From Sphingomonadaceae bacterium (GTDB taxonomy: Bacteria; Pseudomonadota; Alphaproteobacteria; Sphingomonadales; Sphingomonadaceae): a stretch of DNA of 5,865 nt. The notes under the pieces are model-generated. The model had not been told where the DNA came from and ran no database searches. It worked only from the letters and a program-made list of their open reading frames with translations. The translations under genes and the position numbers were made by a program. Position 1 is the stretch's first letter, and each line of letters opens with the position of its first letter. This document shows, one piece after another, positions 1 to 5,865 of the stretch. Where the stretch lies: the NCBI GenBank assembly GCA_947442095.1, contig CANEVG010000240.1, positions 1 to 5,865 on the forward strand, read 5' to 3'.

Positions 1-335
1 CGCGCCGCACCCGGCAGCACGGCCACAACCTCGGCGCCGCTGCGCTTGATAGGGGTGGTCGTCATCTCGCGGGCTGCACGGCGCGCGCAAACACATTCCA
101 TGACGGTGATCGCGCCTACCTGATTGGCGGCACGGAGCGGGCTTATTTCGGGATTGCGCGTGATCATGGTCACCGATCGCACTTTGCCCTCGGCGTCCTC
201 GCGCACCCTGATCGTTGCCGGCAGATAGGAAAACTGGGTTGGCCCCGGTTCAAGGACGAACACCTCGCTCGCGCCGCCGCCGATTCTACCGATGCCAGCG
301 CGAGAAGAAGCGGGTTCATTGCAGCAGATCCTCAA
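1..335 (-). CDS. Possible partial gene downstream of crtI, unrecognised
   Basis: On the minus strand one frame stays open from just after two consecutive TGA codons (336-341) to the left edge, about 111 codons, with no stop. Possible starts are TTG at 335, GTG at 263, ATG at 167 and ATG at 65. The last gives a product beginning MTTTPIKRSG and would leave 66-315 non-coding. From 263 to 68, GC by codon position is roughly 67%, 50% and 71%, a coding-like pattern but weaker than expected for a strong gene. The plus-strand complementary frame is also open, so strand is not certain. The stretch around VLEPGPTQFSYLPATIRVRE looks protein-like, but I do not recognise a family. It is not phytoene synthase, the gene often found after crtI. 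No good ribosome binding site supports any of the starts. Confidence 0.3.
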   Translation of the reverse strand, partial: MRICCNEPASSRAGIGRIGGGASEVFVLEPGPTQFSYLPATIRVREDAEGKVRSVTMITRNPEISPLRAANQVGAITVMECVCARRAAREMTTTPIKRSGAEVVAVLPGAA

Positions 336-1797
336 TCATCAGCTTCGCCGTTGCCTTTGCGCTTCCCACCACACCGGGAATCCCCGCGCCCGGATGGGTG
401 CCCGCGCCGACAAGATAGAAGTTATGGATCGCATCGTCACGGTTGTGTGCGCGGAAAAATGCGGATTGCGTCAGCAGCGGCTCGAGGCTGAACGCGCTGC
501 CCATGTGCGCGGAGAGATCCTCGGAGAAGTTCTTCGGCGTATAGGAGAACTTGGTCACGATCCGGTTGTGGATATCCGGTATTAGGCGGCGGCCCACTTC
601 ATCGAGTACCCGCTTTTCCAGCAGCGGGCCGATCTCGTCCCAGTCCACCGGCAGCTTGCCCATATGCGCCACCGGCACCAACGCGTAGAACGTGCTCATG
701 CCTTCAGGCGCCATCGAGGGATCGCTCACCGAGGGGTGATGCAGATAGATCGAGAAGTCCTCGGGCAGCACGCCGTGTTTGTAGATGTCGTCCAGCAGGC
801 CCTTATAGCGCGGGCCGAACAGTATCATATGGTGCGCGATCCCCGGCCAGTTGCCTTCCACGCCGAAGTGGACAACGAACAAGCTAGGAGAAAATTTCTT
901 CTTCTTGAGCGCCTTGGCCCGGCGCTGCGCCTGCGCGTTGTCGGGCATGAGATCGCGGTATGAATGCACGATATCGCCGTTTGAGGCGACCGCATCCACG
1001 CTTTCTTTCCAGCCGCTTTTGGTTTCGACGGCCGTTACCCGGTCGCCCAGCGAATGGATGTGCACCACTGGATCGCCGAGCCGGACCACGCCGCCGATCC
1101 TCTCGAAGTGCTTCACCATGCCGGCGATCAGGCGGTTGGTGCCGCCCTTGGCCCACCACACGCCGCCGTCCTTCTCCAGCTTATGGATCAGCGCATAGAC
1201 CGCGCTCGTGTTCATCGGATTGCCGCCGACGAGCAGGGAGTGGAAGCTGAAAGCCTCGCGTAGCTTCTCGTTCTCGATATAGCTTGCGACCATCGAATAG
1301 ACCGAACGCCAAGCCTGATAGCGCATCAGCGCAGGCGCGGCCTTGATCATTGAGGCGAAATCGAGAAACGGCACCGTGCCGAGCTTCACATAGCCTTCCT
1401 CGAAAACACCAGCCGAAAACTTCAGGAACTCGGCATAGCCCGCCACGTCGCGCGGATTGAGCTTGGCAATTTCGGCGTTGAGGCCCGCCTCGTCGTTCGA
1501 ATAGTCGAAGTTGGTGCCGTCCACCCAATTGAGCCGGTAGAACGGCGCCACGGGCAGGAGCTCGACATCTTCCTCGATCCGGTGACCCGAAAGCGCCCAC
1601 AGCTCCTCAAGGCACGGCGGATCGGTGATGACCGTCGGCCCTGCATCAAAGGTGAAGCCGTCCTTCTCCCAGTAGTAGGCGCGCCCACCCGGCTTGTCGC
1701 GCGCCTCGACCACGGTTGTCTGGATGCCCGCAGACTGGAGCCGAATGGCGAGTGCCATACCGCCGAAACCCGCACCGATCACGCATACTTTCTTCAT
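316..1797 (-). CDS. crtI: Phytoene desaturase (CrtI-type, FAD-dependent)
   Basis: Product of 493 residues, the usual CrtI length. The family carries out successive FAD-dependent desaturations of phytoene to neurosporene or lycopene at the membrane; the number of steps cannot be read from sequence. The N-terminus holds the dinucleotide-binding motif GAGFGG (residues 8-13), the acidic residue E31 at the end of the second strand, and the PGGRA turn (36-40). It is followed by the FDAGPTVITDP stretch (about 50-60) typical of bacterial CrtI. The C-terminus carries the diagnostic carotenoid-desaturase signature VGAGTHPGAGIPGVVGSA (463-480). The ATG overlaps the crtY stop as ATGA with no clear Shine-Dalgarno sequence of its own (upstream GAAGC), which suggests translational coupling to crtY. 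The gene is intact. A related desaturase or isomerase (CrtD, CrtN) is less likely given the lycopene cyclase next to it. Confidence 0.95.
   Translation of the reverse strand: MKKVCVIGAGFGGMALAIRLQSAGIQTTVVEARDKPGGRAYYWEKDGFTFDAGPTVITDPPCLEELWALSGHRIEEDVELLPVAPFYRLNWVDGTNFDYSNDEAGLNAEIAKLNPRDVAGYAEFLKFSAGVFEEGYVKLGTVPFLDFASMIKAAPALMRYQAWRSVYSMVASYIENEKLREAFSFHSLLVGGNPMNTSAVYALIHKLEKDGGVWWAKGGTNRLIAGMVKHFERIGGVVRLGDPVVHIHSLGDRVTAVETKSGWKESVDAVASNGDIVHSYRDLMPDNAQAQRRAKALKKKKFSPSLFVVHFGVEGNWPGIAHHMILFGPRYKGLLDDIYKHGVLPEDFSIYLHHPSVSDPSMAPEGMSTFYALVPVAHMGKLPVDWDEIGPLLEKRVLDEVGRRLIPDIHNRIVTKFSYTPKNFSEDLSAHMGSAFSLEPLLTQSAFFRAHNRDDAIHNFYLVGAGTHPGAGIPGVVGSAKATAKLMIEDLLQ
1794..1797 (-). other. crtY/crtI ATGA stop-start overlap
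   Basis: The TGA of crtY (1794-1796) and the ATG of crtI (1795-1797) share bases, giving ATGA on the minus strand. This arrangement usually means the two proteins are made from one transcript by coupled translation, which fits the lack of a clear Shine-Dalgarno sequence for crtI. Confidence 0.9.
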
Positions 1798-3020
1798 GTT
1801 GCTTCAGGCTTCCCTGTTGACTGGCCGGCTAACTGGCCCGCAAAACGTAGCGGCGCGGGCTGCTTGCCAAGCCCAGTGAGGACTCCCAGCGCGCGGCTGA
1901 TCGGCACCGGCGGAATGCCCGCCAGAATCCGGAACTTGTCGAAAGGCGTGGAACGCCCGGAATAGAAACGCTCGATCAATGGCGGGCTGAGCCGATAGAA
2001 GCGCTGCAGCACACGGCAGCGCCCTTCGGGCTCCGCCGCGGCGAACAGCAGCGCGGAAAGTGCGCGATAATAGGTCTGCGTCTGCCAGTGCTGCGCAGCC
2101 CAACGCGCTGAAAATACCTTGAGGCTGGCCCCGTCGAGTGCGCGCTCCTGCGCGAGTGCCAGCGCAAAGCGCACTGCATCGGGCACCGAATAGCTGGTGA
2201 GCGCATGAAACAGCCCCGCGCGCGATCCTGCCCGCGCCGTCTCGTCGCCGCCCTCATGCCAGAACCGGCCGAAATCGCCGCCAGCCACCACCGGCAGCAC
2301 ACCGTGCTCCTCGTGCTCCACGGTTTCCAACTGCCAGCCCTTCGCGGCGGCATAGGCGGCTATGCGTTGGCGAAGCAGCGGCCGGTCGAGCACCGAATTG
2401 TCCGAATAATAGGTGTCTTCCAGAAAAATCACGTCTGGCGCAAACGGCAAGGCATACATGAAGCGGTAGCCGTCGATCTGCGCCACTGTCGCGTCCATCA
2501 CGATCGGCCGTTCGAGGCCGTGCGGAGCGGAAAGCTTGAGCCGCTGCCCGACGAACTTCTGCCAACCGCCGGTAAAGTGCGTCACGTCCCGCAGCCCGCG
2601 CGCATCGATCACGCCCCCGGCGCTGATCAGCGTGCCGTCACGCAGCGTGACCTCGTCCTCGCTGCACGTCTCCACCGACTGGCCCGAGAGGATCGCATCC
2701 TCCGGCAGCGCCGCGCGCAGCGCCTCGTCCAGCTTGGCAGAAGTCATTGCGCAATAGCTGGTGCTCAGCGTGCGCGTATGATCGGGAAAGCGGACCTCGT
2801 AATCGTCCCAGGTGGCCGTGACCATCGGCGCCAGCAGTTCGGTCGCGGGCTGGTCGGTATCGGTGCCGAAGAACGACCACACGTGATTGCCGCCGAGGCG
2901 ATCGTCTTGCTCGACCAGCAGAAGCGACAAGTCGGGGCGATGCCGCGCAAGCGCGAGTGCTAACAGCCCGCCTGCCAGGCCGCCGCCAAGGATCGCGATA
3001 TCGCAGCGCTGTGCATTCAT
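1794..3020 (-). CDS. crtY: Lycopene beta-cyclase (CrtY)
   Basis: Product of 408 residues that cyclises both ends of lycopene to give beta-carotene; the CrtY family uses a reduced flavin and acts at the membrane. Seen: the N-terminal FAD motif ILGGGLAGGL (10-19), the CrtY-typical NHVWSFF (45-51), VIDARG (137-142), GWQKFVG (152-158), MDATVAQIDGYRFMYALPF (175-193), FLEDTYYSD (199-207) and EEHGVLP (237-243). The C-terminal FYRLSPPLIERFYSGR (341-356) is also characteristic. I chose the ATG at 3020 because homologous cyclases begin a few residues before the flavin strand. A longer frame reaches an ATG at 3188, but its extra 56 residues are low-complexity and run into the divergent promoter region. 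AAGG lies directly against the ATG, so the ribosome binding site is poor; a TTG seven codons upstream is an alternative start. It is first in the operon with crtI. Confidence 0.95.
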   Translation of the reverse strand: MNAQRCDIAILGGGLAGGLLALALARHRPDLSLLLVEQDDRLGGNHVWSFFGTDTDQPATELLAPMVTATWDDYEVRFPDHTRTLSTSYCAMTSAKLDEALRAALPEDAILSGQSVETCSEDEVTLRDGTLISAGGVIDARGLRDVTHFTGGWQKFVGQRLKLSAPHGLERPIVMDATVAQIDGYRFMYALPFAPDVIFLEDTYYSDNSVLDRPLLRQRIAAYAAAKGWQLETVEHEEHGVLPVVAGGDFGRFWHEGGDETARAGSRAGLFHALTSYSVPDAVRFALALAQERALDGASLKVFSARWAAQHWQTQTYYRALSALLFAAAEPEGRCRVLQRFYRLSPPLIERFYSGRSTPFDKFRILAGIPPVPISRALGVLTGLGKQPAPLRFAGQLAGQSTGKPEAT

Positions 3021-3289
3021 CCTTATGGCGATTAGGCGCAAGGCTGCATCGGCGCAACCGGTGCGTGCCTGCCCGTTCGTGAAGCGCCCGCCGGATTGTT
3101 GCCGGAATTCGCCCGGAAAGATCCATATCCCTGCAAACCAGGGCGAGATTCCTGTTGCCTTTCTTTCCTGATCAAGGCCACCTTGCACTCAGACGGTCAA
3201 AGAGGCTGCAACACCTGACACCGGTCCGGATCGGCTCGCTCCAAAGCGTAGCCGTATCGGCTGAAAACGGGGCGTTAAAGGAGAGAAGA
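3021..3289. promoter_or_regulatory. Divergent intergenic region, crtY versus monooxygenase
   Basis: These 269 bases separate the minus-strand carotenoid operon from the plus-strand monooxygenase, so both promoters should lie here. I found no convincing -35/-10 pair on either strand. A 7-base direct repeat GGCGCAA occurs at 3035-3041 and 3051-3057, just upstream of crtY, and could be chance. Open frames extending into this region from both genes are judged non-coding. The region's regulatory role is inferred from layout alone. Confidence 0.5.
3277..3283 (+). promoter_or_regulatory. Ribosome binding site of the monooxygenase
   Basis: AAAGGAG lies 6 bases before the ATG at 3290. It decides the start: the longer frame from the ATG at 3155 would add 45 residues that do not resemble the N-terminus of this flavoprotein family. 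Confidence 0.85.
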
Positions 3290-4801
3290 ATGGCGCAGGA
3301 AGCTTCGGTCCACGTCGATGTGCTTATCGTCGGCGCAGGCATTTCAGGCATCGGTTCGGCCAAGCATCTGGGTGACCAGTGCCCCGGCAAGACCTATACC
3401 ATCCTCGAAGCAAAGGACACATTCGGCGGCACGTGGGAAACCCACAAGTATCCGGGTGTTCGCTCAGATTCCGATCTCTACACCTTCGGCTACCGGTTCA
3501 AACCGTGGAGGAGCGCGCCCATCGCCGCCGCGGATGAAATCCTGCATTACATGGGCGAAGTCATCGCAGAAAACGGCATCGACCGGCACATCCGCTATGG
3601 CCATACGATCACCGCGTGCGCATGGTCGAGCGCCGACAACCTGTGGACCGTAAATGCGCGCCGCAAGGACGGCAGCGAAGCGGTGTTCACCGCCGCCTTC
3701 CTGTGGATGTGCCAGGGATATTATGACCACAAGACGCCCTATACCCCCGATTGGGCAGGCATGGCGGACTACAAGGGCCACTTCGTCCACGCCCAACTGT
3801 GGGACCCGGCGACCGACGTTTCGGGCAAGCGCGTGCTGGTGATCGGCTCGGGCGCTACGGCGGCCACGGTTGTTCCCGCGCTGTGCGATGCGGGGGCCAA
3901 GGTCACCATGCTGCAGCGCTCGCCCACCTGGTTCTATTGCGCGCCCAATGTCAGCGAACTGGCGGACCGGCTGCGCATCATCGGGGTCGATGAGGAGACT
4001 GTGCACCGCGTCGTGCGGCAGGACTATATCTACAACTTCCACGATATGGACCGCCGCAGCCGCGAGGAGCCCGATGCCATGGCCGAGGATCTGCGCGCGC
4101 TGATCCGGGGCTATGTGGGTGATGACTTCAAGTTCGACCCGCACTTCACGCCTAGCTACCGCCCCTGGCAGCAACGCCTTGCAAACCTGCCCGATGGCGA
4201 CATGTTCAAGCATGTCGCAGCCGGCAATGCGACCGTCGTCACCGACACGATCGACACCTTCACCGAAAAGGGCCTGCGCACCGCGTCGGGTCAGGAGATC
4301 GAGGCCGATATCATCATGGCCTGCACCGGCTTCCGCCTCTCGGTGCTTGGCGAGATTCCGTTCAAGGTCGATGGCAATGCGGTCAACTGGGCCGATACCG
4401 TCAACTACCGCGGCATGATGTTCACCGGCGTACCCAATCTCGTTTGGGTCTTCGGCTATTTCCGCGCCTCGTGGACCTTGCGCGTCGATATCGTCGGCGA
4501 TTTCGTTTGCAAGCTTCTGAACCACATGGACGCCGAAGGCTGCCGCAAGGTCGAAGTCGCGCTCCGGCCCGAGGACGCGGACATGGCGATCCTGCCGTGG
4601 ATCGATCCGGACAACTTCAACCCCAGCTACCTGTTGCGCGACCTTGATCGCATGCCCAAACGCGGCAACAAGCCCGAATGGCAGCACAACCAGGACTACT
4701 GGAACGAACGCAACGAAATCCCCGTGATCGATCCCTCAGGCGCCGAGTTCATCTACGACAACCAGCGCGCCGAAGCAGAATCGCTTGAAGCGGCGGAATA
4801 G
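3290..4801 (+). CDS. EthA-like Baeyer-Villiger/flavin monooxygenase
   Basis: Product of 503 residues, close to mycobacterial EthA (about 489). The family uses FAD and NADPH to insert oxygen into ketones (Baeyer-Villiger) or to oxidise sulfur and nitrogen atoms; the protein is soluble. Seen: the FAD motif GAGISG (15-20); GGTWETHKYPGVRSDSDLYT (46-65), very like the equivalent EthA stretch; a Baeyer-Villiger-type fingerprint YKGHFVHAQLWD (161-172), with Y in place of the usual first F and WD in place of WP; and the NADPH motif GSGATA (186-191) followed by a ...VTMLQRSPT stretch. Later similarities to EthA include YRPWQQRL, ACTGF, FGYFRASWTLRVD and YLLRDLD, so similarity runs over the whole length. 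There is no signal peptide. The start is set by AAAGGAG at 3277. It is transcribed away from crtY and appears to be a single gene. The substrate cannot be deduced from sequence. Confidence 0.9.
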   Translation: MAQEASVHVDVLIVGAGISGIGSAKHLGDQCPGKTYTILEAKDTFGGTWETHKYPGVRSDSDLYTFGYRFKPWRSAPIAAADEILHYMGEVIAENGIDRHIRYGHTITACAWSSADNLWTVNARRKDGSEAVFTAAFLWMCQGYYDHKTPYTPDWAGMADYKGHFVHAQLWDPATDVSGKRVLVIGSGATAATVVPALCDAGAKVTMLQRSPTWFYCAPNVSELADRLRIIGVDEETVHRVVRQDYIYNFHDMDRRSREEPDAMAEDLRALIRGYVGDDFKFDPHFTPSYRPWQQRLANLPDGDMFKHVAAGNATVVTDTIDTFTEKGLRTASGQEIEADIIMACTGFRLSVLGEIPFKVDGNAVNWADTVNYRGMMFTGVPNLVWVFGYFRASWTLRVDIVGDFVCKLLNHMDAEGCRKVEVALRPEDADMAILPWIDPDNFNPSYLLRDLDRMPKRGNKPEWQHNQDYWNERNEIPVIDPSGAEFIYDNQRAEAESLEAAE

Positions 4802-4915
4802 GGCTGGGTTTGGTCATCCGGTAGTCAGCTCTGAAATCTGATCGCGCCTTCCGGACGGTCCGCTTCAGCGGAACAGCTAACACCAGACCTGACATGATCG
4901 AGAAATGAGCCTGCT

Positions 4916-4943
4916 CAGCGTCACCCGCTGTCCCTTGGTTTTT
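4916..4943 (+). terminator. Weak candidate terminator after the monooxygenase
   Basis: A 5-base GC-rich stem CAGCG/CGCTG with a 5-base loop (4916-4930) is followed after 8 bases by a run of five T (4939-4943). The stem is short and the T-run is displaced, so it is not a textbook intrinsic terminator. Its place, about 115 bases after the monooxygenase stop and before the next promoter, is reasonable. Confidence 0.25.
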
Positions 4944-5001
4944 GTAGCCTTCAGGAACCCAATATGCCGCCCACCTCGTAGGTGTTTACGCCCGGTCATT
5001 G

Positions 5002-5026
5002 GCTAAGCCGCAGGTTTTGCGGCAGC
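5002..5026. repeat. Hairpin upstream of the regulator promoter
   Basis: GCCGCA (5007-5012) and TGCGGC (5018-5023) form a perfect 6-base stem with the loop GGTTT. An outer GCT/AGC pairing (5002-5004 with 5024-5026) extends it around a two-A bulge. No T-run follows. It lies about 35 bases before the -35 box; it could be an upstream regulatory structure, part of a terminator, or nothing. Confidence 0.35.
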
Positions 5027-5060
5027 GAAACATTCCATGACAAAAGGTCAGCTCTGGCCC

Positions 5061-5088
5061 TTGACTATAAATTAGGTATTGCTAAATT
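5061..5088 (+). promoter_or_regulatory. Promoter of the arsR-family/persulfide dioxygenase operon
   Basis: TTGACT (5061-5066) is a near-consensus -35 box. After a 16-base spacer comes TAAATT (5083-5088), a partial -10 match (4 of 6 bases). The stretch is strikingly AT-rich against its GC-rich surroundings and lies 24 bases before the regulator start codon. The predicted transcription start near 5095 falls inside the inverted repeat described separately. Confidence 0.6.
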
Positions 5089-5100
5089 AGAGATACCTAA
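5072..5100. promoter_or_regulatory. Probable operator of the ArsR-family repressor
   Basis: TTAGGTAT (5072-5079) and ATACCTAA (5093-5100) form a perfect 8-base inverted repeat with a 13-base spacer. One half sits between the -35 and -10 boxes and the other spans the expected transcription start, so a bound dimer would block RNA polymerase. ArsR-family repressors, including BigR-type ones, commonly bind AT-rich dyads in their own promoters. A direct repeat TAAATTAG (5068-5075 and 5083-5090, 15-base period) is interleaved with it. Binding itself is inferred. Confidence 0.65.
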
Positions 5101-5111
5101 AAGAGGGCGTT

Positions 5112-5453
5112 GTGGCAGATCCAATCGGGCAGTTCGAGGAGCAGGCGGCGGAGGCTGTCAGCTTGCTCAAGGCATTGGCAAACGAGCCTCGTCTGCTGGT
5201 GCTGTGTCATCTAGCTGAAGGCAACGAGCTGTCGGTTGGCGATCTGGCGCATCGGGTCAGCCTGAGCCAATCGGCGCTATCTCAGCATCTGGCCAAGCTG
5301 CGTGAGCAGAAGCTGGTGACCACCCGCAAGGACGCGCAGAGCGTGTTCTACAGAGTGAGCGATCCAAAGGCGCTGCAACTGCTGTCTCTCCTTCATGATC
5401 TGTTTTGCCCTGATCTGGGCGGTGCTGGTGCGACTGAACCGAACAGGAGCTGA
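5112..5453 (+). CDS. ArsR-family, BigR/SqrR/YgaV-like thiol-redox repressor
   Basis: A 113-residue winged-helix repressor, standard ArsR-family size. The recognition region is SLSQSALSQHLAKLREQ (50-66), followed by the wing TTRKDAQSVFYRV (70-82). It lacks the ELCVCDL arsenic/antimony motif: the equivalent segment reads ELSVGDL (39-45). It has exactly two cysteines, C32 in helix 2 (VLCHL) and C99 near the C-terminus (DLFCPD), placed like the pair in BigR, SqrR and YgaV. In those proteins the pair forms a disulfide or polysulfide bridge on oxidation or persulfide exposure and the protein leaves the DNA. The start is a GTG at 5112 with GAGGG four bases upstream (5103-5107). It is first in an operon with the persulfide dioxygenase gene, separated by 4 bases, and probably represses both genes through the dyad at 5072-5100. 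The gene name (bigR, sqrR) cannot be fixed from sequence alone. Confidence 0.88.
   Translation: MADPIGQFEEQAAEAVSLLKALANEPRLLVLCHLAEGNELSVGDLAHRVSLSQSALSQHLAKLREQKLVTTRKDAQSVFYRVSDPKALQLLSLLHDLFCPDLGGAGATEPNRS
5445..5449 (+). promoter_or_regulatory. Ribosome binding site of the persulfide dioxygenase gene
   Basis: AGGAG lies inside the last codons of the regulator gene, 8 bases before the ATG at 5458. Its position supports that start and co-translation from one transcript. Confidence 0.75.
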
Positions 5454-5457
5454 TCTG

Positions 5458-5865
5458 ATGGAATCCGACACGCATCTTCAAGCTGCCATTGCCGCGGTCA
5501 AGGCCATTGCCGCGGGCGCAAAACCCGTCCCAGTCGTCAAGGCGTTCTTCGACGAGCCGACTTTCACCGCGACATACGTGGTCAGCGATCCGACTACCCG
5601 CAAGGCGGCGATCGTCGACAGCGTGCTGGACTTCGACCAAGCCTCGGGCCGCACCGGCTATGCCTCCGCTGACGCGGTGATCGCATATGTTCAGGCGGAA
5701 AGTCTGGCGATCGAGTGGTTGCTGGAAACGCACGCTCACGCCGACCACCTGTCGGCGGCACCGTACTTGCAAGAGAAGCTCGGCGGCAAGCTCGCCATCG
5801 GGGCTGAGATCGTCACGGTACAAAAGGTGTTCGGCAAAATCTTCAACGAAGGGACCCGTTTCGAG
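5458..5865 (+). CDS. MBL-fold persulfide dioxygenase (ETHE1/Blh-like), 3' truncated
   Basis: The first 136 residues of a metallo-beta-lactamase-fold protein that continues past the window edge. It resembles the Blh proteins of BigR operons and ETHE1-type persulfide dioxygenases, which use one non-haem iron and O2 to oxidise glutathione persulfide to sulfite. Seen: PVVKAFFDEPTFTATYVV (24-42), the family's entry strand; AIVDSVLDFDQASGRT (51-66); and the metal motif THAHADH (91-97), in which H92 and H94 are expected iron ligands with D96 and H97. Then comes HLSAAPYLQEKLGGKLAIG (97-115), highly typical of the Blh group. About 23 residues precede the domain. I see no N-terminal DUF442 or rhodanese-like domain, which some Blh proteins carry. 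It follows the repressor gene by 4 bases, so it is almost certainly in the same operon. The remaining ligands and any C-terminal rhodanese domain lie outside the window. Confidence 0.9.
   Translation, partial: MESDTHLQAAIAAVKAIAAGAKPVPVVKAFFDEPTFTATYVVSDPTTRKAAIVDSVLDFDQASGRTGYASADAVIAYVQAESLAIEWLLETHAHADHLSAAPYLQEKLGGKLAIGAEIVTVQKVFGKIFNEGTRFE

Larger units (their letters stand above)
4802..5060. other. Intergenic gap with small hairpins, no gene seen
   Basis: I see no credible gene here. The only frame of note (plus, ATG at 4982) runs out of frame into the regulator gene and is a shadow. Four short perfect stems are present: TCCGC/GCGGA (4859-4872, loop TTCA), CAGCG/CGCTG (4916-4930), CACCT/AGGTG (4972-4984, loop CGT) and GCCGCA/TGCGGC (5007-5023, loop GGTTT). 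A 10-base direct repeat, GTCAGCTCTG, occurs at 4824-4833 and 5047-5056. None of this identifies a mobile element. Confidence 0.6.

Noticed and set aside
93..104. 12-base exact match ACATTCCATGAC shared with 5030-5041
   Set aside because: About one 12-base match is expected by chance in a window this long, and the flanks do not extend it. It is not evidence of element ends.
317..319. ATG overlapping the crtI stop as the start of a coupled third gene
   Set aside because: The frame runs only about 49 codons, with a low-complexity sequence rich in A, R and S, and then stops. No known carotenoid protein is recognisable.
2205..2963. 252-codon plus-strand open frame opposite crtY
   Set aside because: It lies antisense to conserved CrtY motifs, and its composition is that of a shadow frame.
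3021..3188. N-terminal extension of crtY to the ATG at 3188
   Set aside because: The extra 56 residues show no resemblance to cyclase N-termini and lie in the divergent promoter region. Homologous cyclases begin just before the flavin-binding strand, matching the ATG at 3020.
3155..3289. N-terminal extension of the monooxygenase to the ATG at 3155
   Set aside because: AAAGGAG at 3277-3283 sits at ideal spacing before the ATG at 3290, and the EthA-like N-terminus begins there.
3464..4687. 407-codon minus-strand open frame opposite the monooxygenase
   Set aside because: It is fully antisense to a clearly recognised flavoprotein and is rich in H, R, D and V runs typical of a GC-rich shadow frame. 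No domain is recognisable.
5257..5823. 188-codon minus-strand open frame across the regulator/dioxygenase junction
   Set aside because: It is antisense to two recognised genes and the binding signal between them, with no family resemblance.

Overview
The window reads as a chromosomal stretch from a GC-rich, yellow/orange-pigmented alphaproteobacterium, most likely a sphingomonad (Novosphingobium/Erythrobacter-like). The evidence is a bacterial CrtY/CrtI carotenoid pair, an EthA-like Baeyer-Villiger monooxygenase and a BigR/YgaV-type regulator next to a persulfide dioxygenase. The lineage is inferred from gene content and protein style, not from a marker gene.

Layout. Bases 1-315: no recognisable gene. 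One minus-strand frame stays open from 335 off the left edge and may be a partial gene. Bases 316-3020, minus strand: a two-gene carotenoid operon, crtY (lycopene beta-cyclase) then crtI (phytoene desaturase), sharing a 4-base ATGA overlap. Phytoene synthase (crtB), a common neighbour, is not visible. Bases 3021-3289: a divergent intergenic region. Bases 3290-4801, plus strand: a complete EthA-type flavin monooxygenase with a strong ribosome binding site. Bases 4802-5111: a 310-base gap with several small hairpins that ends in an AT-rich promoter carrying a perfect 8-base inverted repeat. Bases 5112-5865, plus strand: a two-gene unit of a thiol-type ArsR-family repressor and the N-terminal part of a metallo-beta-lactamase-fold persulfide dioxygenase, cut by the window edge.

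How they work together. CrtI desaturates phytoene to lycopene and CrtY cyclises lycopene to beta-carotene, both at the membrane. The monooxygenase is a separate, divergently transcribed gene with no evident link to carotenoid chemistry. The regulator has two cysteines placed as in BigR/SqrR/YgaV and lacks the ArsR arsenic-binding CVC motif. It probably represses its own promoter and releases it on exposure to reactive sulfur species, switching on the downstream persulfide dioxygenase. The best-supported regulatory story in the window is this sulfide/persulfide detoxification switch. It is a known type of system, and I see no clearly new system here.
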